Positions 36,495 through 45,884 of a DNA stretch of 64,000 nucleotides are shown here, piece after piece. The DNA lies in assembly GCF_016612995.1 (NCBI RefSeq), contig NZ_JAEOAH010000001.1, positions 1 through 64,000 of the forward strand. The letters are read 5' to 3'. Under the pieces are notes generated by a model. That model made no database searches and had not been told where the DNA came from. It worked only from the letters and a program-made list of their open reading frames with translations. The position numbers were made by a program, and so were the translations under genes. Within the stretch, counting starts at the first letter, position 1; the number at the start of each line of letters is the position of its first letter. This DNA is from Viridibacillus soli. GTDB lineage: Bacteria; Bacillota; Bacilli; Bacillales_A; Planococcaceae.

Positions 36495-36524
36495 AACCTG
36501 CCGAAATTTCATTTTTGGCAGGTT
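36495..36524 (-). terminator. Terminator of trmK-yqfO
   Basis: AACCTGCC pairs with GGCAGGTT and is followed on the minus strand by TTTTTTT. Confidence 0.85.
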
Positions 36525-36546
36525 CCTTATTCATTTCCTCCTAATA

Positions 36547-37668
36547 TCAAACAAACTGGAATGGTTCGGTTGAGAGTTTAGACGGAATAAATTCGCAGTT
36601 TAGTTTTTGTTGCTGGCATAGGGTTTGCATTTTGTTAGCTACGCCTACTTTCATAACGCTTTCGACATGGTGACCAGGGTCTACAATTTGAAGGCCAATC
36701 TCTTCTGCGTCTTGTGCGACGTGGAAGTATAGATCGCCCGTTACATAGACGTCTGCTCCCGCACGTTTTGCAGCATGGATGTATTTGTTGCCGTCGCCAC
36801 CTAGTACGGCAATTTTAGAAACTTGCGATTCAAGGTTTCCTACAACACGTACTGCTGGAACTTGTAGTGATTTTTTTACATGTTCAGCAAATTGTTTAAG
36901 TGTCATGGCTGATGGTAGTTTACCGATACGGCCAAGGCCCATTTCTTTTGCTGCTGTTTCAAGTGGCATGACGTCATATGCTGGTTCTTCGTATGGATGG
37001 CTGTTTAGCATCGCGCGAAGAACTTTGTTTTTGATTGATTGTGGGATGACGACTTCTATTTTCACTTCTTGTTCGACGTGTATCTCGCCTACTTCTCCAG
37101 TGAATGGTTTTGCTCCAGCAAGTGCACGGAAACGCCCTTCACCATGTAGTGTGTAACTACATGAGTCGTAGTTACCGATTTGCCCTGCTCCTGCTCTAGC
37201 AAGCACTGTACGTAGTTGTTCTGCATGATCAACTGGCACAAAGACAGCTAACTTGAACATTGCTTCGCTAAAAGTTGGTACGAGAACATTATAATTTTGT
37301 AGACCTAGCGCCTCAGCAAGTAAATCGTTCACTCCGCCTTCAGCGACATCTAAATTTGTATGTGCGGCATAGACTGCGATATCATTTTTGATTAATTTTT
37401 CGAAAAGCTGACCTTGAGGTGTGTCAGTACGCAGTGTTGAGAGCTTTCGGAAAATCGGTGGGTGGTGTGCGATGATGAGCTCACAGCCATTTGCTATGGC
37501 TTCTTCTGCGACTGCATCATTAACATCGAGTGTCACAAGTACTTTTGTGACAGTTTTGTTTAGTGTACCGACGTGAAGACCGATTGGATCATTGTCCATT
37601 GCAGCTAACTTTTTTGGTGACCAGCTTTCGAAAAGCTGAATGATTTCTTGACCATTGGTTTTTTTCAT
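36547..37668 (-). CDS. yqfO: Nif3/DUF34 family dinuclear-metal protein with CutA-like insert (YqfO)
   Basis: A 373-residue protein of the Nif3-like family. Metal-binding residues are visible in ELIIAHHPPIF, AAHTNLDVA and near the C terminus in DPGHHVESVMK. The middle region (about residues 130-230, FKLAVFVPVDHAEQLRTVLARAGAG...NSHPYEEPAYDV) is the CutA1/PII-like insert of the longer Bacillus-type proteins. Its reaction is unsettled; it is sometimes listed as GTP cyclohydrolase type 2. It overlaps trmK by 4 bp. Confidence 0.9.
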   Translation of the reverse strand: MKKTNGQEIIQLFESWSPKKLAAMDNDPIGLHVGTLNKTVTKVLVTLDVNDAVAEEAIANGCELIIAHHPPIFRKLSTLRTDTPQGQLFEKLIKNDIAVYAAHTNLDVAEGGVNDLLAEALGLQNYNVLVPTFSEAMFKLAVFVPVDHAEQLRTVLARAGAGQIGNYDSCSYTLHGEGRFRALAGAKPFTGEVGEIHVEQEVKIEVVIPQSIKNKVLRAMLNSHPYEEPAYDVMPLETAAKEMGLGRIGKLPSAMTLKQFAEHVKKSLQVPAVRVVGNLESQVSKIAVLGGDGNKYIHAAKRAGADVYVTGDLYFHVAQDAEEIGLQIVDPGHHVESVMKVGVANKMQTLCQQQKLNCEFIPSKLSTEPFQFV

Positions 37669-38363
37669 CGTTTCAGTACCTCTCCAACCGTTGCAATTAA
37701 ATGTGCTAGCTCAGCTGATTTTGCCACGATTTCCGGTGTTTGTTCAGCCTTTTGTAATGCTTCTCGAACATTGCCCCATTGGTCAATTTCTCTTGTCCAT
37801 TTACTTTGGAAGACTTCAGAATGCTGTTGTTGTAGGACTGGACCTAGAAGCTGTTCGATTTCACTTAAATGCATATCGCCAGGTTCTAATACGAGGATTT
37901 CATAAATTTTATCGTCCTCTGAGAGAATGACCTCATCGATGATTTTCCAGCTATTTTGTAGTGCCCATTCACGAATAACTTTAGCGTGTATATTTGGTTG
38001 TAAGATAAGCCGTTCGACACCTTTTAGCACTTCAGGATGCTTCTCTAAAATAGTTGCGATAAGTGGACCACCCATACCTGCAATTGTGATGGCTGTAACG
38101 CCGTCCTCTGGTTCAATGGCTGCGAGGCCGTCTGCAAGTCTTACAGTAATTTTAGTTGTCAGTTGTTCCTTTTGGACTTCTTGACATGCTGATTCATAAG
38201 GGCCTTTTACTACTTCGCCGGCAATAGCGCTCTTGGCAATATTGTTATGGACGAGATAGCAAGGTAAATAAGCATGATCGCTACCAATATCAGCGATAAT
38301 CGCGTCTTGTGGTACGAATTTTGCAACGCTTTCTAGGCGTTTTGATAATTTTTGTGCGTTCAT
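37665..38363 (-). CDS. trmK: tRNA (adenine(22)-N1)-methyltransferase
   Basis: A 232-residue SAM-dependent methyltransferase that forms m1A22 in tRNA. SAM-binding motif I is ADIGSDHAYLPCYLV, and the NPPF-like position reads AGMGGPLIATIL. A C-terminal helical coiled-coil-like part (about 160-232) matches the family. AAGGGAGG precedes the ATG. The ATGA overlap with yqfO indicates coupled translation, the conserved yqfN-yqfO pair. Confidence 0.92.
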   Translation of the reverse strand: MNAQKLSKRLESVAKFVPQDAIIADIGSDHAYLPCYLVHNNIAKSAIAGEVVKGPYESACQEVQKEQLTTKITVRLADGLAAIEPEDGVTAITIAGMGGPLIATILEKHPEVLKGVERLILQPNIHAKVIREWALQNSWKIIDEVILSEDDKIYEILVLEPGDMHLSEIEQLLGPVLQQQHSEVFQSKWTREIDQWGNVREALQKAEQTPEIVAKSAELAHLIATVGEVLKR

Positions 38364-38422
38364 GGCAGAAGCCTCCCTTCAAGTAATATTGTAACGAAAA
38401 TACGCATTTTTGCATAGAAAAA

Positions 38423-38448
38423 CCCTTATCCTCTAAGGAGAATAAGGG
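38423..38448 (-). terminator. Terminator of cccA
   Basis: CCCTTATCCTC pairs with GAGAATAAGGG (one mismatch), followed on the minus strand by TTTTTC. Confidence 0.85.
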
Positions 38449-38471
38449 CTTGTAAATATATGGTGATTTAA

Positions 38472-38837
38472 TTATTTTAAATCAGCGATATATTTAGCCA
38501 CTGCTTCAATGTTAGCTTCACTTTCAGCTTTAAGTATACCAGCAGGCATACCACCTTTACCGTTGTGAAGAATTTCTTTCACTTCATCAGCTGATAAACC
38601 AGTACCGTGTAGGTTTGGTCCACCACCGCCTTCAAGGTTTTCACCGTGACAAGCGACACATGATTTTGCAACAGCTGCTTCAGGATCGAAAGCACCAGCT
38701 GATTCCTCAGTTTTACCTTCATCGCCTTTAGCAATTTCAGCTTTTTTGTCTGGTCCACCAAGAGACATGAAGAAAATCAAACCAATACCAAAAGCCATGA
38801 TTAGGATATACGGAATAATCGGATTCTTTTTCATCAA
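38472..38837 (-). CDS. cccA: Membrane-anchored cytochrome c-550
   Basis: A 121-residue c-type cytochrome. The N-terminal helix (about residues 8-27) anchors it to the outer face of the membrane, followed by an acidic linker. One heme site, CVACH, and the distal methionine in GGMPAGIL complete the cytochrome domain. It transfers electrons in the respiratory chain. AGGAGGGT precedes the ATG. Its place next to sigA is the B. subtilis order. Confidence 0.93.
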   Translation of the reverse strand: MMKKNPIIPYILIMAFGIGLIFFMSLGGPDKKAEIAKGDEGKTEESAGAFDPEAAVAKSCVACHGENLEGGGGPNLHGTGLSADEVKEILHNGKGGMPAGILKAESEANIEAVAKYIADLK

Positions 38838-38950
38838 TTAACCCTCCTCATAAGTTCAGTCTTTTTCTAATTAAATAGAATCAGTCAACACATAATATTG
38901 TACTTCATTCTATCGAAAACGAAAAGACCTAAAGGGTAAGTTTTCGTCCG

Positions 38951-38981
38951 AATGTGACAAAATTGCCATAATCGTCACATT
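38951..38981. repeat. Perfect hairpin at the 3' end of the acyl-CoA dehydrogenase gene
   Basis: AATGTGAC (38951-38958) and GTCACATT (38974-38981) are perfectly complementary around a 15-base loop; one arm overlaps the stop codon. No T-run follows, so it is not a classical terminator; an mRNA-end stabiliser or operator for cccA are alternatives. Confidence 0.35.
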
Positions 38982-40119
38982 AACATCCGATTTGGCGAGC
39001 AATGACCATCCTTTGTACTTCTGAGGTTCCTTCGCCAATTTCTAGCAGCTTTGCATCTCTCATATAGCGTTCGACTTCATATTCTTTCATGTAGCCATAT
39101 CCGCCGTGGATTTGAATCGATTGATCAGCAATTTCCATCGCTACTTCTGAAGCGTATAGCTTAGCCATTGCTGCCTCTTTTGTAAATGGTCTTCCCGCGT
39201 CTTTTAACCAAGCCGCTTTATATACCATGTTTCTTGCCAATTCTATTTTCATTGCCATGTCTGCAAGTTTAAACTGTGTAACCTGGAAAGATGATAACGT
39301 TTGACCGAATTGCTTACGTTCTTTTGAGTAACTGAGCGCTCGCTCGAAAGCAGCTTGGGCAATCCCCACTGCCATAGCTGCAATACCGATTCGTCCACCA
39401 TCTAATGTGACTAGGAATTGGCGGAAACCATGTCCCTTTTTACCAAGTAAATTTTCTTGCGGTACACGTACATTTTCAAGAATAAGTTCCGTTGTATTTG
39501 AAGCATTTAAGCCCATTTTCTCGTAACGATCTAAAATAGTGAATCCTTCAGCATTTGTCGGAACAATAATGGCGCTAATTTCTTTTTTCCCATCTTCTAT
39601 ACCTGTAATAGCTGTAAGCGCTAAATGTTTGGCATAGCTGGCATTAGTAATATAAACTTTGCTACCATTAATAACGAAATCTTGGCCGTCTACTTTTGCT
39701 TGTGTTTCAGTACCCCCAGCGTCAGAACCAGCATTTGGCTCTGTTAAACCGAATGCGCCGAATGATTCACCTGTACAAATAGGTGTTAAATATTTTTCCT
39801 TTTGCTCTTTTGTTCCAAATAAATGAAGTGGTGCTCCCCCAAGTGAAATATGAGCGGAGTATGTAATACCTGTTGAGGCGCATGCTCGGCTCAATTCTTC
39901 TGTCACTATGGCAAAACTTGTCGTGTCTGCACCTGCTCCTCCGTACTCCTCTTCAAATGGCAAGCCCATCATCCCCATGTCAGCAAGCTGTTTGAAAATC
40001 TCTTTTGGAAAAGCTTTCGTGCGATCGCGTTCAATTGCTCCTGGTGCCACAACTTCATCCGCAAATTCCTTCATTGTTTTACGAATCATTTGTTGTTCTT
40101 GTGAAAGGTCAAAATTCAT
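38980..40119 (-). CDS. Acyl-CoA dehydrogenase (short/branched-chain type)
   Basis: A 379-residue FAD-dependent dehydrogenase of fatty-acid or branched-chain acyl-CoA breakdown. Both PROSITE-like signatures are visible: GAFGLTEPNAGSDAGG and QIHGGYGYMKEYEVERYMRDAK. The catalytic base is the Glu of LLEIGEGTSEVQR (about residue 364), as in butyryl-CoA-type enzymes. AAAGGGGAG precedes the ATG. It is not in the B. subtilis order here. The exact chain specificity cannot be read from the sequence. Confidence 0.9.
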   Translation of the reverse strand: MNFDLSQEQQMIRKTMKEFADEVVAPGAIERDRTKAFPKEIFKQLADMGMMGLPFEEEYGGAGADTTSFAIVTEELSRACASTGITYSAHISLGGAPLHLFGTKEQKEKYLTPICTGESFGAFGLTEPNAGSDAGGTETQAKVDGQDFVINGSKVYITNASYAKHLALTAITGIEDGKKEISAIIVPTNAEGFTILDRYEKMGLNASNTTELILENVRVPQENLLGKKGHGFRQFLVTLDGGRIGIAAMAVGIAQAAFERALSYSKERKQFGQTLSSFQVTQFKLADMAMKIELARNMVYKAAWLKDAGRPFTKEAAMAKLYASEVAMEIADQSIQIHGGYGYMKEYEVERYMRDAKLLEIGEGTSEVQRMVIARQIGC

Positions 40120-40187
40120 ACAATCACTCCCCTTTGTGAATACGCTTACGCATTAGATTATACAGAAATAAATTGGATAATCATAGA

Positions 40188-40220
40188 AAAAAACGTATTT
40201 TACGAGAAAATACGTTTTTT
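40188..40220. terminator. Terminator of the membrane-protein gene at 40221
   Basis: AAAAAACGTATTTT pairs perfectly with AAAATACGTTTTTT. T-runs occur on both strands; the minus-strand gene is the likely user. Confidence 0.85.
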
Positions 40221-40784
40221 TCAGAAGAAGATAATATTTAATAGAACAATTAACAATCCACCTGCACCAGAGATAGTAAAGTAGATTAACTTCATCCTTT
40301 TACCTGAAACTAACCATAGAACACAATTTATTATGAGCGCCATATGCATCGCTAAATTGCTAAAAGGCAAATAGACTTCAGTGATTTTGACAGATAAACC
40401 TAATAGTAAAAGAGCTGCTGCAGCAAATGCCATTGTTACTATTACAGTCTTATTAGCGGCAAATTGAAAGACGTAATATAGTAGACCAACAATAGCTATT
40501 GTTACAACAATAATTGGTAATATAACAAATTTCGCACTCATCATAAATAGTAGCGCGAGTAGCGCGATTGTACCCACACCCAAAAGAGCTATGAGCCACG
40601 TTCTATTTGAGCGCTCTTTTGCGAGAACAGCATTTTTTGAACTTACTTTGAGTTTAGTAGACTCTAACTCTTCCCCTTCCGCATATAAGGTGGCTAAAAA
40701 GTTACAATAATGCTCCGGTAATAAGTTATTTTTCTTCCAAAATAAGATTTCATTTAGGATCATTTCTTTTCGTTGATTTTTCAT
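40221..40784 (-). CDS. Polytopic membrane protein of unknown function
   Basis: A 187-residue protein from ATG 40784 behind GGGGGAC. The N-terminal 50 residues are soluble and charged (NEILFWKKNNLLPEHYCNFLATLYAEGEE), somewhat like the head of DUF2157 proteins, followed by five to six membrane helices. No assignment is safe. It is monocistronic, between sigA and the acyl-CoA dehydrogenase. Confidence 0.6.
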   Translation of the reverse strand: MKNQRKEMILNEILFWKKNNLLPEHYCNFLATLYAEGEELESTKLKVSSKNAVLAKERSNRTWLIALLGVGTIALLALLFMMSAKFVILPIIVVTIAIVGLLYYVFQFAANKTVIVTMAFAAAALLLLGLSVKITEVYLPFSNLAMHMALIINCVLWLVSGKRMKLIYFTISGAGGLLIVLLNIIFF

Positions 40785-40845
40785 TATAAAGTCCCCCAAC
40801 TTTAGAAACCATTTTCATCCATAATTTTACCTTATTCGAATAAGA

Positions 40846-40871
40846 AAGGCACCCCCGTCAAGGAGTGCCTT
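40846..40871 (-). terminator. Terminator of sigA
   Basis: AAGGCACCCCC pairs with GGAGTGCCTT (one mismatch, 5-nt loop), followed on the minus strand by TTCTT. It ends the dnaG-sigA unit. Confidence 0.8.
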
Positions 40872-40876
40872 AAGTA

Positions 40877-42010
40877 CTATTCTAGGAAGTCTTTTAAACG
40901 TTTACTACGCGATGGATGGCGCAATTTTCTTAGAGCCTTCGCTTCGATTTGTCGAATACGCTCACGCGTTACACCAAATACTTTCCCAACTTCTTCAAGA
41001 GTGCGAGTACGTCCGTCATCTAAACCGAAACGTAAGCGTAATACATTTTCTTCACGGTCAGTTAATGTATCTAGTACATCTTCTAATTGTTCTTTTAATA
41101 ACTCATAAGCTGCATGGTCAGATGGTGATTGCGCTTCAGAGTCTTCGATGAAGTCTCCTAAGTGTGAATCATCCTCTTCACCAATTGGCGTTTCAAGTGA
41201 TACAGGTTCTTGTGCAATTTTCAAAATTTCACGAACTTTTTCAGGCGTTAAATCCATTTCTTCTCCGATTTCTTCAGGAGACGGTTCGCGACCTAAGTCT
41301 TGTAAAAGTTGACGTTGCACACGAATTAATTTGTTAATCGTTTCAACCATATGCACAGGGATACGAATTGTTCTTGCTTGGTCAGCGATTGCACGAGTGA
41401 TAGCTTGACGAATCCACCAAGTTGCATACGTACTAAATTTGAATCCTTTGCGGTAGTCGAATTTTTCAACTGCTTTGATAAGACCCATATTACCTTCTTG
41501 GATTAAATCAAGGAATAACATACCACGACCAACATAGCGTTTTGCAATACTTACAACTAGTCGTAAGTTAGCTTCTGCTAAACGTTTTCGTGCTACGTCA
41601 TCACCTTTTTCAATACGTTCTGCAAGAGCAATTTCTTCTTTAGCACTTAATAAATCTACGCGGCCAATTTCTTTTAAATACATTCTTACAGGGTCATTAA
41701 TCTTAACGCCTGGTGGAACACTTAAATCATTCAAGTCAAACGTTTCTTCGTTAGCGTTACCTTTTAATAGACGATCAAGATTTTCCTCATCACCGTCTTT
41801 ACCACCTAACTCAATACCTTTAGATTCTAGTTGCTCGATAAATTCTTCTACTTGGTCTGCTTCCATTTCGTAGGATTGTAGTTTATCTGCAATTTCTGCG
41901 TATGTTAGTTCACCATTTTTTTTACCTGATTCGAGTAAAAGCTTTTTCGCTTCCTCTAGTGTGTGTTCATGTTCAACAACTGGTTTAGTACGTTTTGACT
42001 TGTCTGCCAT
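40877..42010 (-). CDS. sigA: RNA polymerase housekeeping sigma factor SigA
   Basis: A 377-residue primary sigma factor. Region 1.2 starts near [11 protein letters not shown], regions 2.1-2.4 include [38 protein letters not shown] (-10 recognition), and region 4.2 contains [25 protein letters not shown] (-35 recognition). I chose ATG 42010 behind GGAGGAAAC; the upstream frame to 42046 lacks a site. It is 32 bp after dnaG, the classical macromolecular-synthesis operon. Confidence 0.96.
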   Translation of the reverse strand: MADKSKRTKPVVEHEHTLEEAKKLLLESGKKNGELTYAEIADKLQSYEMEADQVEEFIEQLESKGIELGGKDGDEENLDRLLKGNANEETFDLNDLSVPPGVKINDPVRMYLKEIGRVDLLSAKEEIALAERIEKGDDVARKRLAEANLRLVVSIAKRYVGRGMLFLDLIQEGNMGLIKAVEKFDYRKGFKFSTYATWWIRQAITRAIADQARTIRIPVHMVETINKLIRVQRQLLQDLGREPSPEEIGEEMDLTPEKVREILKIAQEPVSLETPIGEEDDSHLGDFIEDSEAQSPSDHAAYELLKEQLEDVLDTLTDREENVLRLRFGLDDGRTRTLEEVGKVFGVTRERIRQIEAKALRKLRHPSRSKRLKDFLE

Positions 42011-42042
42011 AGGTGTTTCCTCCTCCAACAACCGAATCCGCA

Positions 42043-43866
42043 TCACATTGCCGATAACGATTTTCTTAAATCAATTACTTCTTGTGAAAGCTTTAATGCA
42101 TTTCCAAAGTCGTGCATTTTCTCCGCTTCTTTTAATGCGTGATTCTTATCTTGAATTTGCTGCTCAATTTTATACTTTTGAACTTGTTTCAAGCAATCTG
42201 CAATCTCTTCTTCGAGATGCTCAGGGTCACGATCTGTTAAAGCTGCTTCCATTGCAATTTTTCGTAATTCACTGTCTTCTAAAATTTCAGCAAAACGCTG
42301 ATAATCTGATTTTTGATGGCTTTCATAGAAACCAATTAAGTGCACATATATAGCTAAATAATCATCTCTTACGAATGGCTCATACTCCTCTATACGAATT
42401 CGATCTACAACGTCAATGTTATGCAACATATGTGCTAAGAGTAATCTTTCTGCACGGTCTATCGCTGTGATTTTCTTTTTAGGGAGGCGCATTTGTTGTG
42501 GAGCGGCCTGTTGTTGCTGTTGTTGCTCTTGCCTTTTAGAGTTTTGAGCCAGCTGACCTTCCTTCTGACGAAGTTGCATATTTAGCGTATCTTCCGAAAT
42601 ATTCGTCTCTGTCGATATTTGCTTTATATATAATTCTTTCTCGATTGGTGAGATTCCTCCAACTAAATAGTTCAAGGCCTCATCCACATATTGCAATATA
42701 TCATTATTAAATTGGAAGTTTTTGTTTCGCCGTGCATACATTAGCATAAATGCTATATAGCTTTGCGGTTCTTCGATGATCTTTGATTTAAAAGATTCTT
42801 CTCCAAACTGCTTTATATAGTCATCGGGATCGAGACCAGTTGGGAGTACTGCCACATCTACTTTCATCTTTTCTGCGTGTAACATTTCCGCAGCTCGCTT
42901 TGCAGCCTCCCAGCCGGCTTTATCACCGTCATAACAAACAATAATACGTTCAGCTAGACGTTTTATCTTGTTCAAATGTTGCATCGTAAGGGATGTCCCC
43001 ATTGTGCCAACACCATTATGGACATTTGCCTTTTTAGCTGACAAAACATCCATAAAACCTTCAAATAATACGATTTTTCTTTCTTTACGAATGATAGGGC
43101 GAGCTTGATCCAAATTATAAAGAACTTGCCCTTTATGAAAAATGGGTGTTTCAGGACTGTTTAAATACTTGGCGTCTTCCCCAGTGTGGTCGATAATCCG
43201 ACCAGAGAAAGCGATAATTCTACCGCTATCATCTTTGATAGGAAACATTATTCTTTCCCGAAAACGGTCAAACCATCCCGAACCATCTTCCCTTTGAATA
43301 ATGAGCCCGGACTGTTCCATTTCTTGTAACTCAAAGCCTTTACGTGTTAGCAATTGAGTTAACGAATCCCAATGCGGCAAAGACCAGCCAATGCCATAAG
43401 ATTCGATAAGTTCTTTCGTAAATCCTCTTTGTTCTAAATATATAAGTGCTTTTTCTCCTTCTTCAGTATTGAGTAGGAGATGCTGATAGTATTCAGCAGC
43501 AAAAGCATGAGCTTCTTTCATCCGCCCTTCTTCTTTAGAAATCGGATGCGTGTGTTCTTCAGATGTTGATATCTCTACATGAACGCCAACACGATCACCT
43601 AACTTCGCGACCGCCTCTTGAAATGGAATATGGTCTATATCCATCAAGAATGTAATAGCATTCCCTCCAGCTCCGCAACCAAAGCAATGGAATATTTGTT
43701 TATCTGTAGATACAGAAAAAGAAGGTGTCTGTTCACCATGAAATGGGCATAAACCAAACCAGTTTCTTCCTCGCTTCGTTAACTGCACATAATCATTTAT
43801 GACATCAACTATATCTGCCTGTGAACGAATTTGTTCAATAATCTCTTCAGGTATTCTTTGAGCCAC
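42043..43866 (-). CDS. dnaG: DNA primase
   Basis: A 607-residue primase that makes RNA primers for replication. The N-terminal zinc-binding domain has CPFHGE and HCFGCG; the Toprim core has LFEGFMDV and [12 protein letters not shown]; the C-terminal DnaB-helicase-binding domain begins near residue 455 after a glutamine-rich linker. The start is a GTG with GGTGATGGA upstream. First of the dnaG-sigA unit. Confidence 0.95.
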   Translation of the reverse strand: MAQRIPEEIIEQIRSQADIVDVINDYVQLTKRGRNWFGLCPFHGEQTPSFSVSTDKQIFHCFGCGAGGNAITFLMDIDHIPFQEAVAKLGDRVGVHVEISTSEEHTHPISKEEGRMKEAHAFAAEYYQHLLLNTEEGEKALIYLEQRGFTKELIESYGIGWSLPHWDSLTQLLTRKGFELQEMEQSGLIIQREDGSGWFDRFRERIMFPIKDDSGRIIAFSGRIIDHTGEDAKYLNSPETPIFHKGQVLYNLDQARPIIRKERKIVLFEGFMDVLSAKKANVHNGVGTMGTSLTMQHLNKIKRLAERIIVCYDGDKAGWEAAKRAAEMLHAEKMKVDVAVLPTGLDPDDYIKQFGEESFKSKIIEEPQSYIAFMLMYARRNKNFQFNNDILQYVDEALNYLVGGISPIEKELYIKQISTETNISEDTLNMQLRQKEGQLAQNSKRQEQQQQQQAAPQQMRLPKKKITAIDRAERLLLAHMLHNIDVVDRIRIEEYEPFVRDDYLAIYVHLIGFYESHQKSDYQRFAEILEDSELRKIAMEAALTDRDPEHLEEEIADCLKQVQKYKIEQQIQDKNHALKEAEKMHDFGNALKLSQEVIDLRKSLSAM

Positions 43867-44056
43867 TCCATCACCATCTTTACTTGCTAATAACTGAATT
43901 CGAGATAATCATTAAAAAGTCCTGCATATTTCGACATAAAAATATTATTTTATTAAATGGAAAGGTAAAATACCTATATATATTTTTACCACAATTTTTT
44001 ATTATAAAACATTTTATCTGAAAAATCTATCACTTTTTTATAATACAAACAAAAAA

Positions 44057-44080
44057 ACCTCCCCAAGTACGGGGGCGGTT
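44057..44080 (-). terminator. Terminator of ccpN-ppsR
   Basis: AACCTCCCC pairs with GGGGGCGGTT (one bulge), followed on the minus strand by TTTTTTTG. The remaining gap up to dnaG is AT-rich. Confidence 0.85.
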
Positions 44081-44092
44081 TGCATACTCACA

Positions 44093-44908
44093 TCATTTTA
44101 TCGGTAATTGAATGCGGTGAAGTATATCATTTGCTGTCTCTTCTACAGCACGATTTGTCACATCAATGACATGACAACCTATGCGGCTAACAACTTTTTG
44201 AAAATGTGTGATTTCTTCTTTTATTCGATCAAGTTTTGCGTAGTTCGCACCGTCATTTAAACCGAGTGCAATTAAACGCTCTATTCTTATATTATTTAAC
44301 TTTTCAGGAGAAATAACAAGTCCAAAGCATTTTTTGGGATCAACTAAAAATAATTCCTCTGGTGGTTCCACTTCTGGAACGAGAGGTACGTTTGCCACTT
44401 TATAACGTTTATGAGCTAAATACTGTGATAAAGGCGTTTTTGATGTTCTTGAAACACCTACTAACACGATGTCTGCTAATAATAAACCTCTAGGATCGCG
44501 GCCATCGTCATATTTAACTGCAAATTCAATGGCTTCTATTTTTTTAAAATAATCATCATCTAACTTACGGACAAGACCGGGCTCTTCAACAGGCCGGACT
44601 GCTAAAGTTTCTTCTAATCTTGCCATTAATGGTCCCATTAAATCGATTGATGGAACGAGCATATTGTCTGATAAATGTTGAACATAAGAACGCATTTCTT
44701 CTTTGACAAGTGTATAAACAATAATTGCTCCCTGTTCAGTAGCTAAATGAACAATTTCATTTAACTGTTCCAAACTTTCGACATGAGGAAAACGTTTCAA
44801 AAATGTATCCTGCATACCTGGTCTAAATTGACTGATTGCCGCCTTTGTGACAAGTTCGCCTGTCTCTCCAACCGAATCAGAAACTATAAATACGGCTAAT
44901 TTATTCAT
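44093..44908 (-). CDS. ppsR: Pyruvate,phosphate dikinase / PEP synthase regulatory protein (YqfL)
   Basis: A 271-residue DUF299 bifunctional kinase/pyrophosphorylase. The start reads [17 protein letters not shown], and the P-loop-like nucleotide site is [18 protein letters not shown]. It switches PPDK or PEP synthase on and off by ADP-dependent phosphorylation of a threonine. Start ATG 44908 lies behind GAGGTG; the frame is open to 44944. It overlaps or abuts ccpN, as in B. subtilis (yqzB-yqfL). Confidence 0.9.
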   Translation of the reverse strand: MNKLAVFIVSDSVGETGELVTKAAISQFRPGMQDTFLKRFPHVESLEQLNEIVHLATEQGAIIVYTLVKEEMRSYVQHLSDNMLVPSIDLMGPLMARLEETLAVRPVEEPGLVRKLDDDYFKKIEAIEFAVKYDDGRDPRGLLLADIVLVGVSRTSKTPLSQYLAHKRYKVANVPLVPEVEPPEELFLVDPKKCFGLVISPEKLNNIRIERLIALGLNDGANYAKLDRIKEEITHFQKVVSRIGCHVIDVTNRAVEETANDILHRIQLPIK

Positions 44909-44921
44909 TGAAAGCATCACC

Positions 44922-45578
44922 TCACAAATCATGATTATCAGCAAGCGATAAAAATGCTCGCGTAATATTTGTTTTTGTTAATCGACCTATGACTTCGTAG
45001 CCATCTGGGTGTTCGATTACGACAGGTAGCGCATCAATTTGTCTTTCAATAAGCTTATTCGCTGCTTGAATTAACCCATCTGTCTTCAAGCAAAATGCAA
45101 TATTAGGCATTCTTGTCATAATAATATGCACCGGAATGTTATGTAAGTCCTGATTCCCAATGCTCGTGCGCAGTAAGTCTTTTCGTGATAGAACGCCTGT
45201 TAAATAAGCGTTTTTGTCCACAACGAAAAGAGTACCTACATCTTCTAAAAACATCTGACAGATGGCATCATATACAGAAATATTCTCAGATACAACAACC
45301 GGAATCGATTGAAAATCTTTCACTTTCATATTCATCATGCTATCTATAACAGCCTGTCCTGTTTTTTTACCTGAATAAAAATAACCTACACGCGGTCTAG
45401 CATCCAAAAAGCCTGCCATCGTTAATATGGCTAGATCCGGTCTTAGTGTTGCTCTAGTCAGTGAAAGACGCTCAGCAATTTGTTCCCCTGTAATAGGACC
45501 ATTCCCTTTAACAATTTCTAAGATCTCATCCTGACGTTTGTTGAGTTCTATTGGACTCACCGCCTCAAAAAGTGTCAT
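44922..45578 (-). CDS. ccpN: CcpN-type transcriptional repressor with CBS domains
   Basis: A protein of about 218 residues that represses gluconeogenic genes in glucose-grown B. subtilis. The winged helix-turn-helix is [27 protein letters not shown], followed by two CBS domains (about residues 75-215) that sense nucleotides. The start is uncertain: ATG 45578 has no good site. The conserved region begins at IELNKRQ, so a downstream GTG (45566) is also possible. Cotranscribed with ppsR. Confidence 0.85.
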   Translation of the reverse strand: MTLFEAVSPIELNKRQDEILEIVKGNGPITGEQIAERLSLTRATLRPDLAILTMAGFLDARPRVGYFYSGKKTGQAVIDSMMNMKVKDFQSIPVVVSENISVYDAICQMFLEDVGTLFVVDKNAYLTGVLSRKDLLRTSIGNQDLHNIPVHIIMTRMPNIAFCLKTDGLIQAANKLIERQIDALPVVIEHPDGYEVIGRLTKTNITRAFLSLADNHDL

Positions 45579-45616
45579 ACTCAATACTTAATTATTATAT
45601 ACTATATCTATATATA

Positions 45617-45645
45617 TTGCTAAGAAAACAAACGCGTGTTACAAT
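45617..45645 (+). promoter_or_regulatory. Promoter of the glyS T-box leader
   Basis: TTGCTA and TACAAT with a 17-bp spacer (45617-45645), directly upstream of the T-box leader. Confidence 0.65.
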
Positions 45646-45654
45646 GTGTTCAAA

Positions 45655-45870
45655 TCATACAGGCAATGAACGGAATATAAGTATCGTTTCAACGTGCAGC
45701 GAGTAGGGATCGTGCAAGCCTACACGAAATGAGAAAAGGCAGCCGGGAGCTTATTTTATTAAAGAGGACTAAGATTTCTTAGTCAATCGGGGTGGAACCG
45801 CGGGTCATTACGCACTCGTCCCCGGGCATTGTGCCCGGAGACGGGTGCTTTCTTATTTTCATATACTATT
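45655..45870 (+). promoter_or_regulatory. T-box riboswitch upstream of glyS
   Basis: A tRNA-sensing leader. The T-box core GGTGGAACCGCGG is at 45791-45803. A GC-rich terminator hairpin (45812-45848) followed by TTTCTT competes with it, and Stem I carries an AGTA/GAA internal-loop pattern with a candidate GGC (glycine) specifier at 45738-45740 followed by A. Uncharged tRNA-Gly is expected to stabilise antitermination and switch glyS on. The specifier position is my reading, not folded by computer. Confidence 0.9.
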
Positions 45871-45884
45871 TTGGAGGGATTTTC

